A DNA stretch of 26,259 nt, from the NCBI GenBank assembly GCA_002782305.1, contig PFHN01000053.1, positions 1 through 26,259 of the forward strand, in the 5' to 3' direction. Every line of letters begins with the position of its first letter. Positions within the stretch are counted from its first letter, which is position 1. A program made the position numbers and the translations under genes. The notes beneath the pieces were generated by a model that did no database searches, was not told where the DNA came from, and saw only the letters and a list, made by a program, of their open reading frames with translations. Of this stretch, positions 7,156 to 14,731 are shown in pieces. The stretch is from Candidatus Moranbacteria bacterium CG_4_8_14_3_um_filter_41_13. GTDB taxonomy: Bacteria; Patescibacteriota; Minisyncoccia; Moranbacterales; UBA1568.

Positions 7156-8282
7156 CAAGAAAGAATGTATTCCAAAGTTTCTTCTGTGCATTTGTCCCAC
7201 GAAAATTTTTTCAGTTGTTCTTCTCCTTTTGAAATAAGTTCTTTACGTAACGCTTCATCATTCCAGAGGGTCACCATTTTTTCAGCTATATTTTCGGTAT
7301 CGGAAGCATCACAAGAAACCACAGCGTCACCGCCCACTTCTATGAGGCTCGAATTGTGTGCTGTGAGTACAGGAATCCCTGATGCGAAAGCCTCAAGGAT
7401 TGGCAAACCAAATCCTTCGTACAGTGAAGGGAAGGCGAAAAATCGAGCCCCCTGATACAGTGCTCGCAAATTTTCGAAACTCACCGCTCCCGTCATAATA
7501 ATGTCTTCTACGTAAGGACTCTTTTCACGCGCTTCAAAGATGGCATCCGCAAGCCAAGCTTTCTCCCCTGCCAGCACGAGTTTCATTTCAGGAACGATTT
7601 GTTTCGCGATATTGAAGGCTTCGATCAAGCGAACAAGGTTTTTTCTCGGCTGGAGAGCTCCTACATACAAGATGTAGTTTGCATGTTCTATATGATACTG
7701 CGCAAGCGTTTGTGAGAGCAGAAGAGGCGTACATCTCACACGAAAAAAAGTATCATCGAAGCCATGATAAATGACACGAATACGTTCAGAGGGTAACTTG
7801 GGGAAAAATTCGAGAAGATCTCTCTTCGTTGACTCTGAAACGGCAATCAGTTTATTTGCTCTACGCACCGCGATTTCCAAAAGAAGATTAAGTTTAAAAA
7901 GTTGCATTTTCGGAAATGTTTCTGGATAACGCTTGAATGCGAGATCGTGAATCGTTGCCGTTACCTCTGTTTTCTTCGCGACGAAAAATGGCGCAGCTTG
8001 AATAGGGAGAAAAAGTTTCTCAGGTGCTATATGGAAAATCTCCCACGCAAATCTCGTCTGCATCCACGCAAATGGGAAGAAACAGGCTTTGACAAAATAG
8101 TTCGGAAAGCTCGGAGGAGTGAGGTTCTTATTGAACACACTTTGATGGTACAAATGAAAATTCGTTTCGACATCAATCTTCCCAAAACGCTTGAGAATTT
8201 CCCTCAAATACACGCGCGTCCCATCGATACGGCTGTGATCGAGATCACTTACCTGAATGGCTACTTTGATATTTTGTTTCAT
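7155..8282 (-). CDS. GT4-family glycosyltransferase
   Basis: A 375-residue GT-B glycosyltransferase that starts MKQNIKVAIQVSDLDHSRID. The second domain shows ILYVGALQPRKNLVRLIEAF and the E-x7-E motif in YEGFGLPILEAFASGIPVL, typical of group-1 enzymes acting on nucleotide sugars. An open frame extends about 60 codons further upstream, but that stretch is arginine/cysteine-rich and overlaps ispH. I therefore use the ATG at 8282, which overlaps the ispH stop as TAATG and suggests translational coupling. It is separate from the main glycosyltransferase block at the left but resembles the enzyme at 313-1473. It is likely part of surface glycan synthesis; substrate unknown. Confidence 0.88.
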   Translation of the reverse strand: MKQNIKVAIQVSDLDHSRIDGTRVYLREILKRFGKIDVETNFHLYHQSVFNKNLTPPSFPNYFVKACFFPFAWMQTRFAWEIFHIAPEKLFLPIQAAPFFVAKKTEVTATIHDLAFKRYPETFPKMQLFKLNLLLEIAVRRANKLIAVSESTKRDLLEFFPKLPSERIRVIYHGFDDTFFRVRCTPLLLSQTLAQYHIEHANYILYVGALQPRKNLVRLIEAFNIAKQIVPEMKLVLAGEKAWLADAIFEAREKSPYVEDIIMTGAVSFENLRALYQGARFFAFPSLYEGFGLPILEAFASGIPVLTAHNSSLIEVGGDAVVSCDASDTENIAEKMVTLWNDEALRKELISKGEEQLKKFSWDKCTEETLEYILS

Positions 8283-9232
8283 TATTCTTTTTTTCTCAAT
8301 TTCATAAGTTCTAACGGCTCTGCAAAGTGCATCGTTTCGCTCCCAACGACATATTCCTCGACAGTAACTCCTTTGGATTTGAAGTATTGCACCACACCAT
8401 CTACAAGATTTTCTGGAGCACTCGCTCCCGCACTGAGACCAACGATTTTTTTTCCTACGAGCCACTCTTGGTTAATCTCGGAAATATCGTCAATAAGATG
8501 GGCTTCTGTTCCTATTTGCCTCGCTGTTTCCATCAAGCGTGTGGAGTTCGAAGAATTTTTCGATCCAATGATAAGAACGAGCTCTGTGACTTTGGCAAGG
8601 GACTTCACTGCTATCTGACGATTGGTCGTTGCAAAACAAATATCAGAAAGTGGCGGTTGAGTAATCTGAGGATATTTTTTTTGAAGCGCGCGAATCATTC
8701 CGGCTGTATCATCAATAGAAAGCGTGGTTTGCGTAAGATATACCATCTTTTCTGGATTACCAATACTGAGGTTCTCTACATCTGAAATACTCTCTACAAG
8801 AGGAATCTGTCCTGCTTTGGCTTCACCGAGAACACCGAGCCCCTCGATGTGTCCTTTGTGTCCAATATACACAATCGTATAACCATCTTTGAGGAAACGG
8901 TGTACCTCGAGATGCACCTTCGTTACCAGCGGACAAGTGGCGTCAATAAGGGTCAAACCGCGTTTTTTTGCTTCGATGTAGTGCTCTGGTACCGAGCCAT
9001 GGGCCGAAAACACGACCACGGCCCCTTCGGGCACTTCTGCAAGCGTTTCTATTGTCACTACCCCCTTGGAAGAAAAATCCTCAACAATATGTTTGTTGTG
9101 TACAATTTCATGTTTAACATAGATAGGTGCACCAAAAAGGGCGAGTGTATCATCCACCGCCTTCACCGCTCTGGCCACCCCGGCACAAAATCCACGAGGC
9201 GAAACGAGAAGAAGTTTTTCCACTGTTTCCAT
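8282..9232 (-). CDS. ispH: 4-hydroxy-3-methylbut-2-enyl diphosphate reductase (IspH)
   Basis: IspH is the last enzyme of the MEP isoprenoid pathway. It reductively converts HMBPP to IPP and DMAPP with a [4Fe-4S] cluster. The 316-residue protein has the three cluster cysteines: C16 (PRGFCAGV), C100 (DATCPLVTKVH) and C199 (SDICFATTNRQ). It also has the substrate-binding motifs HEIVHN (41-46), SAHGSVP (76-82) and KNSSNSTRL. Length and order match the family. The stop overlaps the following glycosyltransferase start by one base. Isoprenoids feed the undecaprenyl carrier for cell-wall and glycan synthesis, which fits the glycosyltransferase neighbour. No other MEP gene is in this window. Confidence 0.96.
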   Translation of the reverse strand: METVEKLLLVSPRGFCAGVARAVKAVDDTLALFGAPIYVKHEIVHNKHIVEDFSSKGVVTIETLAEVPEGAVVVFSAHGSVPEHYIEAKKRGLTLIDATCPLVTKVHLEVHRFLKDGYTIVYIGHKGHIEGLGVLGEAKAGQIPLVESISDVENLSIGNPEKMVYLTQTTLSIDDTAGMIRALQKKYPQITQPPLSDICFATTNRQIAVKSLAKVTELVLIIGSKNSSNSTRLMETARQIGTEAHLIDDISEINQEWLVGKKIVGLSAGASAPENLVDGVVQYFKSKGVTVEEYVVGSETMHFAEPLELMKLRKKE

Positions 9233-9259
9233 AGATGTTTTCTCTCGCAGATAAAATTC

Positions 9260-9973
9260 CTACCCTTTGATTCGGGTACCAATAAATTTCTTGCCAGTAA
9301 TATAGTTTGTTACATTAGCGAGGTCACCACCATTTAAGATAGCTACCTCTATATTTTCTTTCTCTGCCATTTCAGAAGCAATCGGATCAAAAGGAACATT
9401 CATACCAGGATTCCATTTATTACCAACAATGTGACGAAATTCTTTCCATGTCATCTGATCAAACGGCACAGCGTTAGCATGCACGCGAGGATCCTTGCTA
9501 TACACACGTTCGATATTGGACAGGTTGATAATACGCGTCACATCCAAATATTTCCCAAGTACTACCGCATCAAAATCAGTGGAAAATCCAGGTCTCCATC
9601 CAGCTGCTACCAGTATCGATTCTGGCGCCCCATAGAAATCTTCGAGATCGTGTGGGTTCGTATTGATACGTGGATGAGCATATTCACGAAATATAGTACG
9701 TACCAAATGAGCGTTCATACGCGTGGCATGAATCCCTAGCCAATCACGGTCGTCATCAGTAATTTCTGTAACTTGTCCAGCAACATCGATATATCTCCGA
9801 GCAGTTTTTCCTCCGCCTGTCACAAGAATAAAACGATAGCCTTTTTTGATATGAGCAACAATAAACTTTTTGAATTTAGCTATAAAATCAGCATCAATAC
9901 CTTCAGGAACAAGAAGTGACCCACCGAGAGAGATAATAATCCGTTCATTCTTAGAATAAGCTTTGAGCGTCAT
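9260..9973 (-). CDS. pyrH: UMP kinase, short archaeal-like type
   Basis: This is an amino-acid-kinase-fold enzyme of 237 residues, predicted to phosphorylate UMP to UDP with ATP. Motifs include IISLGGSLLVP (13-23), VTGGGKTARRYI (51-62), the nucleotide-binding GWRPGFSTDFDAV (125-137) and a lysine/aspartate loop at VYSKDPRV. The TGGGKTARRYI segment and the run DDRDWLGIHATRMNAHL resemble the archaeal-type UMP kinase family more than standard bacterial PyrH. This is judged by eye and needs a tree. It lies 3 nt downstream of proS and 27 nt upstream of ispH, in an operon-like arrangement. Another kinase of the same fold (carbamate or glutamate kinase) is less likely given the STDFDAV motif. Confidence 0.82.
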   Translation of the reverse strand: MTLKAYSKNERIIISLGGSLLVPEGIDADFIAKFKKFIVAHIKKGYRFILVTGGGKTARRYIDVAGQVTEITDDDRDWLGIHATRMNAHLVRTIFREYAHPRINTNPHDLEDFYGAPESILVAAGWRPGFSTDFDAVVLGKYLDVTRIINLSNIERVYSKDPRVHANAVPFDQMTWKEFRHIVGNKWNPGMNVPFDPIASEMAEKENIEVAILNGGDLANVTNYITGKKFIGTRIKG

Positions 9974-9976
9974 AGA

Positions 9977-11215
9977 TTATCTTTTAAAAAATGAAGCGAG
10001 ATCTTCGAAAGCTTTTTCCTCTGATTCTTTTTCGGTGCGTTTTTTCACCTCGGCTTTTCCTGATTCGACAGACCTCTTGCCTACTACTACTCGATAGGGA
10101 ATACCCAGAAGATCACTCTCAGCAAACTTCTCGCCTGCTCGCATATCACGATCATCATAGAGTACTTCAATACCTGCTTTTGTGAGCATCTCATAGATTT
10201 CAGTCGCTTTCTCATCCGCTCCGAGGGAGAGGAGATGTACCTGAAACGGCGCTACACTTTCTGGCCATACAAGACCCAAATCATCTGAGAGTACTTCAGC
10301 AATCGTGCCCATCACTCTCGCAGGTCCGATGCCATAACTCCCCATAATCACTGGCAAAGATTCTCCTTTTTCATTTTTATACGTGAGTCCCAGCGGTACA
10401 GAAAATCTTGTACCAAGACTGAAAATATTTCCCACTTCAATAGATTTCTTCTCTACCAAATTTTCTCTCTTCAGTCCGAGATCGGCGAGCACTTCGTCAT
10501 TCAACACTTCGGCATTGAGTGCTTGACCATTTGCTTCATCGACATAGATACTATCTTCACCGGCATCACTCACCGTCTGAAACTCTTCTGAATATTTACT
10601 AAACATTCCTCCAGAAGCAAATGTCGGATACGTCACTTCACCGAGTCCTACTCTCTTGAAGACAATTTTGTATGCTTCTTTGAGAGAGACATACAAAGCA
10701 TCATGCTCTTCTTCTGTACGGGAAAATGAATACAGGTCTTTCATCAAAAATTCACGCATCCGCATAATACCTGATTTAGCACGCGTCTCATTGCGAAATT
10801 TTGTCTGAAAATGATAGGTGAGTGCTGGTAAATCACGATAAGAACTGATGTGCTGAGTCATCATACGAGTCATCGGTTCTTCGTGTGTCACAGCGAGCCC
10901 AAGATTTGTTCCATTTTTCAGTTTCGTTTTGAACCACACATCAACTTTCTCATCATCCCACCGGTCAGTCTTTTCCCAGAGCTCTTTATCCTGAAGTGAT
11001 GAAAGGAGAACTTCTTGTCCGCCCACTTTGTTCATCTCCTCACGGATAATCTGAATAATATTATTCAGCACCCGAAGACCGAGTGGTAAGAAAGAATAGG
11101 CTCCTGCCATTTCCTTGTGAATAAAACCAGCCCGCAAAAGAAGCTGGGCGTTCTTGCTCACCTCATCTTTTGGAGCTTCTTTTTTGGTACGAACAAAAAG
11201 TGCTGATTGTCGCAT
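9977..11215 (-). CDS. proS: Prolyl-tRNA synthetase lacking the INS editing domain
   Basis: A class II synthetase that charges tRNA-Pro. At 412 residues it is much shorter than typical bacterial ProRS (about 570). Motif 1 lies around FLPLGLRVLNNIIQIIREEM, motif 2 contains FRNETRAKSGIMRMREFLM, and motif 3 is GSYGIGPARVMG. A C-terminal anticodon-binding domain follows (from about VAPFQVHLLSLG). Between motifs 2 and 3 there is only a short linker (GEDSIYVDEANGQALNAEV) where most bacteria carry the roughly 180-residue INS domain that hydrolyses Ala-tRNA-Pro. The enzyme therefore probably cannot edit in cis. The start ATG is at 11215, and a pseudo-HtrA gene ends 9 nt upstream. Confidence 0.94.
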   Translation of the reverse strand: MRQSALFVRTKKEAPKDEVSKNAQLLLRAGFIHKEMAGAYSFLPLGLRVLNNIIQIIREEMNKVGGQEVLLSSLQDKELWEKTDRWDDEKVDVWFKTKLKNGTNLGLAVTHEEPMTRMMTQHISSYRDLPALTYHFQTKFRNETRAKSGIMRMREFLMKDLYSFSRTEEEHDALYVSLKEAYKIVFKRVGLGEVTYPTFASGGMFSKYSEEFQTVSDAGEDSIYVDEANGQALNAEVLNDEVLADLGLKRENLVEKKSIEVGNIFSLGTRFSVPLGLTYKNEKGESLPVIMGSYGIGPARVMGTIAEVLSDDLGLVWPESVAPFQVHLLSLGADEKATEIYEMLTKAGIEVLYDDRDMRAGEKFAESDLLGIPYRVVVGKRSVESGKAEVKKRTEKESEEKAFEDLASFFKR

Positions 11216-11224
11216 AAGAATATT

Positions 11225-12376
11225 TTAAAATTGTACGGATATTTCTTGTTCTGCTCCCTTGCGCCATACGAGCATCTTCACACTCTCTCCTGTGTGGTAA
11301 GGAGTAAGAAGAAGAGGAAGCGGACTCGTCAGTGTCACAGATTTACCATCAACACTCTTGATAATATCCCCTGCTTCAAGACCTGCCTTCATAGCACTAG
11401 AACCTGCCAATATCGCTAAACCAGTTTTTCCTGACGGTGAATAGATGAGTGCTCCAGCATCCAGAGGAAGTTTCATTTGTAATGCAAGCGTCTTGGTAAG
11501 AGGCAAATAGTATGCGCCCAAGGTAACCCTCGTGTTCATTTCCCCTTTGATCATTCGGTCAAGAGATTCTCGAACGCTGTTAGCAGGAATAAGAAAAGAG
11601 AAAGAAATATTATCAATAAGAAGCGATCCCATAAGACCGATCATCTCTCCGTTATATCCTACAGCTGGGCCACCAATGAATTTTTCAGTAGCTACAAAAT
11701 CTGTTTCTAGAATGCCTTCCATTTTTTCGGACGAGGCTACTGTTTTCCCTGAGAGATTGAAAGAATGATTAATATTGCTCAAGATACCGGTCGCAAGACG
11801 GTTCTGATATGGGAGAGATGACCCTCCGAGAGCAATAAGTTTCTTCCCGACGCGAGCATCATCTGAATTAGCGAAAGCAATTGATGGAGTATTCTTTGCA
11901 TCGGTGAGACGGAGGAAAAAAATATTCGTCAAAGTATCATATCCAAGAAAATCAGCACTCTGTACGGTACCATCAAAAAGAATGACAGAATATTCAAACA
12001 TTTCCTTGGTAAGAGGAGTACTACTGTAACTCACAATCAGTCCGTCATTGGTGACAAGTACACCTGTTTTAACAGGAAGAATACCGACGCTACCTTTCGC
12101 CAGAGGGCTCGTCGCCTGAAGTGTAGTCACAATATTCACGACTGCAGTCGCTGGTTGTGAAACGATTTTCTCTACCGTATCATCCTCTGCAACGATGATT
12201 TGTTCGGTTTTATTGATAATAGTAACGCGATCAGTTGCTTTCTTTAGGACGCTCCAGGTATTCAAGAGTGGAAGCGAGGCAATCTTAGGGAGATAGGCAT
12301 TAAGCAAAATCGATCCCAAAGCACCAAAAAGAAGAATACTTAACACAAAAAGGAGTACAAAGAACGTTTTTTTCAT
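11225..12376 (-). CDS. Membrane-anchored HtrA-like pseudoprotease with PDZ domain
   Basis: This 383-residue protein has an N-terminal membrane anchor (about 4-27), a trypsin-like HtrA fold (about 70-275) and a C-terminal PDZ domain (about 283-383, with AGLEAGDIIKSVDGKSV). Aligned by eye with the active HtrA at 13390-14670, all three catalytic residues are replaced. The His position in NDGLIVSYSST is S119. The Asp position in DTLTNIFFLRL is N151. The nucleophile position in ATEKFIGGPAVG is I234. The fold landmarks (NDG, TD, GGP, IGL) are kept, so this is a degenerate enzyme and not a misread frame. It may bind unfolded or PDZ-recognised peptides outside the membrane as a chaperone or regulator. 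The gene is intact and lies 9 nt upstream of proS. Confidence 0.85.
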   Translation of the reverse strand: MKKTFFVLLFVLSILLFGALGSILLNAYLPKIASLPLLNTWSVLKKATDRVTIINKTEQIIVAEDDTVEKIVSQPATAVVNIVTTLQATSPLAKGSVGILPVKTGVLVTNDGLIVSYSSTPLTKEMFEYSVILFDGTVQSADFLGYDTLTNIFFLRLTDAKNTPSIAFANSDDARVGKKLIALGGSSLPYQNRLATGILSNINHSFNLSGKTVASSEKMEGILETDFVATEKFIGGPAVGYNGEMIGLMGSLLIDNISFSFLIPANSVRESLDRMIKGEMNTRVTLGAYYLPLTKTLALQMKLPLDAGALIYSPSGKTGLAILAGSSAMKAGLEAGDIIKSVDGKSVTLTSPLPLLLTPYHTGESVKMLVWRKGAEQEISVQF

Positions 12377-12495
12377 AGAAACAACTAAATATGCCTGATG
12401 GCATCATAAATTAATAAGCAAGAGATACCCTTTTCTTCTCTCATCTCCCATTCTTTTTACCACGTTTTCTACTCTTTGTACACCCCAGAAATACA

Positions 12496-13257
12496 TCAGA
12501 CAAGTATACGCCACGGTGTACTCCAGAGGAGGATACCTATGAGTCCAAAGAAAAAAAGTGTTCTCCAAACCATTTTTCGAAGTGACAATACTTGATGGAA
12601 GATGTCGAAAGCGATATCCCAAATGAGAAAGAAAAATACCAGCGCCAATGCGCCAGCGGTCAAATATCCGAATGGCCAGAAACTCATCACCCACGCCATC
12701 TCCGCCATACACAATCCAAGGATGATGCTATACAGCAAAAGACGTTTTTTCTTCACCTCTTCTTTTTGAATACTCGAAAATGTTTTATAACTGGTAAAAG
12801 CAGTACCAAAAAAATAGAGTGTCATCAATCCCCAAAGTGGGAAAGAAAAATTGAGATAGAAACCAAACAGACTCGTGTAATAGAAAAACAAGGCTGACAG
12901 AGAAGCAGTATTCAGAAAAGCCTGTGCTGTTTTGTCTTTTGGGGAATGACGCAAGCGATACAAACCAAGGAGCGCAAAATAATACATACCAGCACACAGA
13001 AAAATGAACCACTGACGCTGACGAGGTGAATCAATAAAAGAAAGAAATGTTGGAGAGGCGAGAGAAAGAAGTCCGAGAAGAAGTACATCTATCGAACGTT
13101 TGGTAATTCTCTGACACGCCCAAAGTGAAATAATGAGGAGTGGAACAGTTGATAACAAATACCAATTCCATGTAGGAAAAAAAGGGTTCTGCACCACCAC
13201 TTCGAGTCCAAGTGCAAAAATAAATGTCCAAAAGAGAATAGTGAAATGAAAAATCAT
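12496..13257 (-). CDS. Polytopic membrane protein of unknown function
   Basis: A 253-residue, highly hydrophobic protein with roughly seven to eight predicted membrane segments (about 4-22, 33-47, 55-72, 83-100, 112-150 as two, 172-212 as two, 230-248). Short basic cytoplasmic loops such as QRITKRS and KEEVKKKR lie between them. Aromatic residues are abundant (FFYYTSLFGFYLNF). No transporter, protease or glycosyltransferase motif is visible and I do not recognise the family. It stands between the terminator at 13326-13357 and the pseudo-HtrA gene, with a possible extended -10 promoter about 45 nt upstream, so it probably starts a new transcript that continues toward proS. An overlapping frame at 12404-12712 is a shadow. 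Confidence 0.75.
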   Translation of the reverse strand: MIFHFTILFWTFIFALGLEVVVQNPFFPTWNWYLLSTVPLLIISLWACQRITKRSIDVLLLGLLSLASPTFLSFIDSPRQRQWFIFLCAGMYYFALLGLYRLRHSPKDKTAQAFLNTASLSALFFYYTSLFGFYLNFSFPLWGLMTLYFFGTAFTSYKTFSSIQKEEVKKKRLLLYSIILGLCMAEMAWVMSFWPFGYLTAGALALVFFFLIWDIAFDIFHQVLSLRKMVWRTLFFFGLIGILLWSTPWRILV

Positions 13258-13301
13258 AGAGACGAGACAAGCAGAAAAATAGAGAGAATACTGTTTTCTC
13301 T

Positions 13302-13310
13302 ACTATAACA
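13302..13310 (-). promoter_or_regulatory. Extended -10 promoter candidate for the membrane-protein/pseudo-HtrA transcript
   Basis: The minus strand reads TGTTATAGT, an extended -10 with a TATAGT hexamer (13307-13302). The -35 region is T-rich and a weak match. It lies between the htrA terminator and the ATG at 13257, as expected for a downstream transcription unit. Confidence 0.35.
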
Positions 13311-13325
13311 CAATAGAATGGAATA

Positions 13326-13357
13326 GAAAAAAAGAGGCCCTCAAAAGCCCCTTCTTC
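13326..13357 (-). terminator. Intrinsic terminator of the htrA operon
   Basis: On the minus strand GAAGAAGGGGC (13357-13347) pairs with GCCTCTTTTTTTC (13338-13326), allowing G-U pairs, around an 8-nt loop. The 3' arm is itself the seven-T tract. It begins about 33 nt after the htrA stop codon. This marks the end of the six-gene block that starts near 19.7 kb. Confidence 0.7.
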
Positions 13358-13389
13358 TTTGCATTGTCCTCTGATAGGCACCTTTCTAC

Positions 13390-14670
13390 TCATTTTCGTT
13401 CCTCTAATGTGAGTTTTACATCGCTCTCTTTTCCTTTGTGCCAAAGAGAAAAAGTCACTTCATCACCAATGACATATTCTGAAATTAGCAGAGTCAGAGG
13501 ATGGTCTGCGTCAATTTTCTTCCCGTTCACACGGAGAATGATGTCATTTTCTACGATATTTGCTTTATCAGCAGGTGATCCAGGTATGACAGCAAAATCT
13601 GTCATCTTGGTACCACGGAGAACGAGTGCTCCATAGTTATACGGTAGATTGTTGGCTTTCTGTATCTCGTCATCGAGGAGTACATAGCGGACACCAATAT
13701 ACGGGACAGAAATTTTCCCTGTTTTTTTCACTTGATCAATGACTCTCTTTACTGAATCTATAGGCAAAGCAAAACCGACATTTTCTGCACCTCTTGCTAC
13801 CGCAACATTGATACCGATTACTTCACCAGAGATATTAAATAAGGGACCGCCAGAATTTCCCGGATTGATAGCCGTATCAGTCTGAATGATATCTGTTAAC
13901 TTTTCTTCCATACCAAAACCTGAGCCAGCTGATACATTCCTTTTCAAACCGGAAATGATTCCGCTCGTGACTGAATCTGAGAATTCTCCTAAGGCATTAC
14001 CGATAGCAACAACTGTTTGTCCGACTTTGAGAGCACTCGAATCACCAAGCGTCAAGGCAGGAAAATCACTTCCTTCGATTTTCAAAACGGCAATATCATT
14101 ATTGGGATCACGCGCGAGCACCTTGGCAGAATATTCTTTTCCCCCTTGCATAATGACAGTGTATTCGGCCTGCTCATCAGATACCACATGTTTATTTGTG
14201 ACGATCATACCATCGTTTGAAACGAAGAATCCTGACCCACTTCCGATTTTCTGTTTCTCTTTTGTCGTTGTATCAGAATCCTGCTTCGGTACATCAAAAG
14301 GAGAAAAGAAGGGAAACCCACCAAAAAAATCCATGGAATTGTAACGCCTCATTTGCGAGATCTCTTTACTGATGACAATACTCACCACTCCCTGAGAATG
14401 CTTTTCTACTAGGTTCACAATACGATTATCATCAAGGAGAGGTTGGTCTGTAGTCGTTGATGGCGAGGATGGCAATTTTGTTTCTCCACCTTGAGAGAGA
14501 GACGTATTGTATTTCTCATAGAGTTTGATAACTGCAGGAGAAAAGAGTCCGCCTACAAAACCGGCAAGCAGAGCAAAGATAAAAAGGAATGCTTGATGCT
14601 TGTGGCGTGATTGCATCGGCACAGTATATGTTTGAACGTCTCCTCCTCCGTTATTTTCTTTTTGTTCCAT
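13390..14670 (-). CDS. htrA: HtrA/DegP-type serine protease, membrane-anchored
   Basis: This is an extracytoplasmic quality-control protease of 426 residues. A polar N-terminus is followed by a single membrane anchor (about 26-46), a linker rich in Ser/Thr/Pro, the trypsin-like domain and one PDZ domain (about 320-420). The catalytic triad is complete: H161 in TNKHVV, D192 in PNNDIAVLKI and S273 in GNSGGPL. The LA-loop region is rich in Phe/Gly (MDFFGGFPFFSPF). The topology resembles DegS or Gram-positive HtrA rather than a soluble periplasmic DegP. It is the last gene before the terminator at 13326-13357 and directly follows a PrsA-like foldase gene, fitting a fold-or-degrade pair. Confidence 0.95.
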   Translation of the reverse strand: MEQKENNGGGDVQTYTVPMQSRHKHQAFLFIFALLAGFVGGLFSPAVIKLYEKYNTSLSQGGETKLPSSPSTTTDQPLLDDNRIVNLVEKHSQGVVSIVISKEISQMRRYNSMDFFGGFPFFSPFDVPKQDSDTTTKEKQKIGSGSGFFVSNDGMIVTNKHVVSDEQAEYTVIMQGGKEYSAKVLARDPNNDIAVLKIEGSDFPALTLGDSSALKVGQTVVAIGNALGEFSDSVTSGIISGLKRNVSAGSGFGMEEKLTDIIQTDTAINPGNSGGPLFNISGEVIGINVAVARGAENVGFALPIDSVKRVIDQVKKTGKISVPYIGVRYVLLDDEIQKANNLPYNYGALVLRGTKMTDFAVIPGSPADKANIVENDIILRVNGKKIDADHPLTLLISEYVIGDEVTFSLWHKGKESDVKLTLEERK

Positions 14671-14681
14671 AGGATATGTTA

Positions 14682-14703
14682 TTAAAAATAAATTTATTTT
14701 TAA
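14682..14703. repeat. Perfect 22-bp AT-only palindrome upstream of htrA
   Basis: The sequence from 14682 to 14703 is an exact inverted repeat: TTAAAAATAAA followed by its reverse complement. It extends further if one A is bulged. It lies in the 61-nt gap between the foldase stop and the htrA ATG, 12 nt upstream of the start codon. With no spacer and no T-run it is not a classical terminator. It could be an operator, an mRNA processing hairpin or a start-site occluding structure. Confidence 0.6.
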
Positions 14704-14731
14704 ATAATAGAATGCTCTCTATATTTTTCCT

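Noticed and set aside
7136..7165. AAGGAGG on the plus strand as a Shine-Dalgarno
   Set aside because: It is one arm of an inverted repeat, the next ATG is too far away, and the frame is a shadow of the glycosyltransferase.
8283..8465. Sixty-one-residue N-terminal extension of the glycosyltransferase
   Set aside because: It lies wholly inside ispH in another frame and has an Arg/Cys-rich, non-protein-like composition. The ATG at 8282 overlaps the ispH stop as TAATG.
7902..8618. 238-codon plus-strand open frame
   Set aside because: It lies antisense to a clear glycosyltransferase and ispH, and its product shows no motif.
12404..12712. 102-codon minus-strand frame overlapping the membrane protein
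   Set aside because: The overlapping frame has coherent membrane segments. This one has no recognisable feature.
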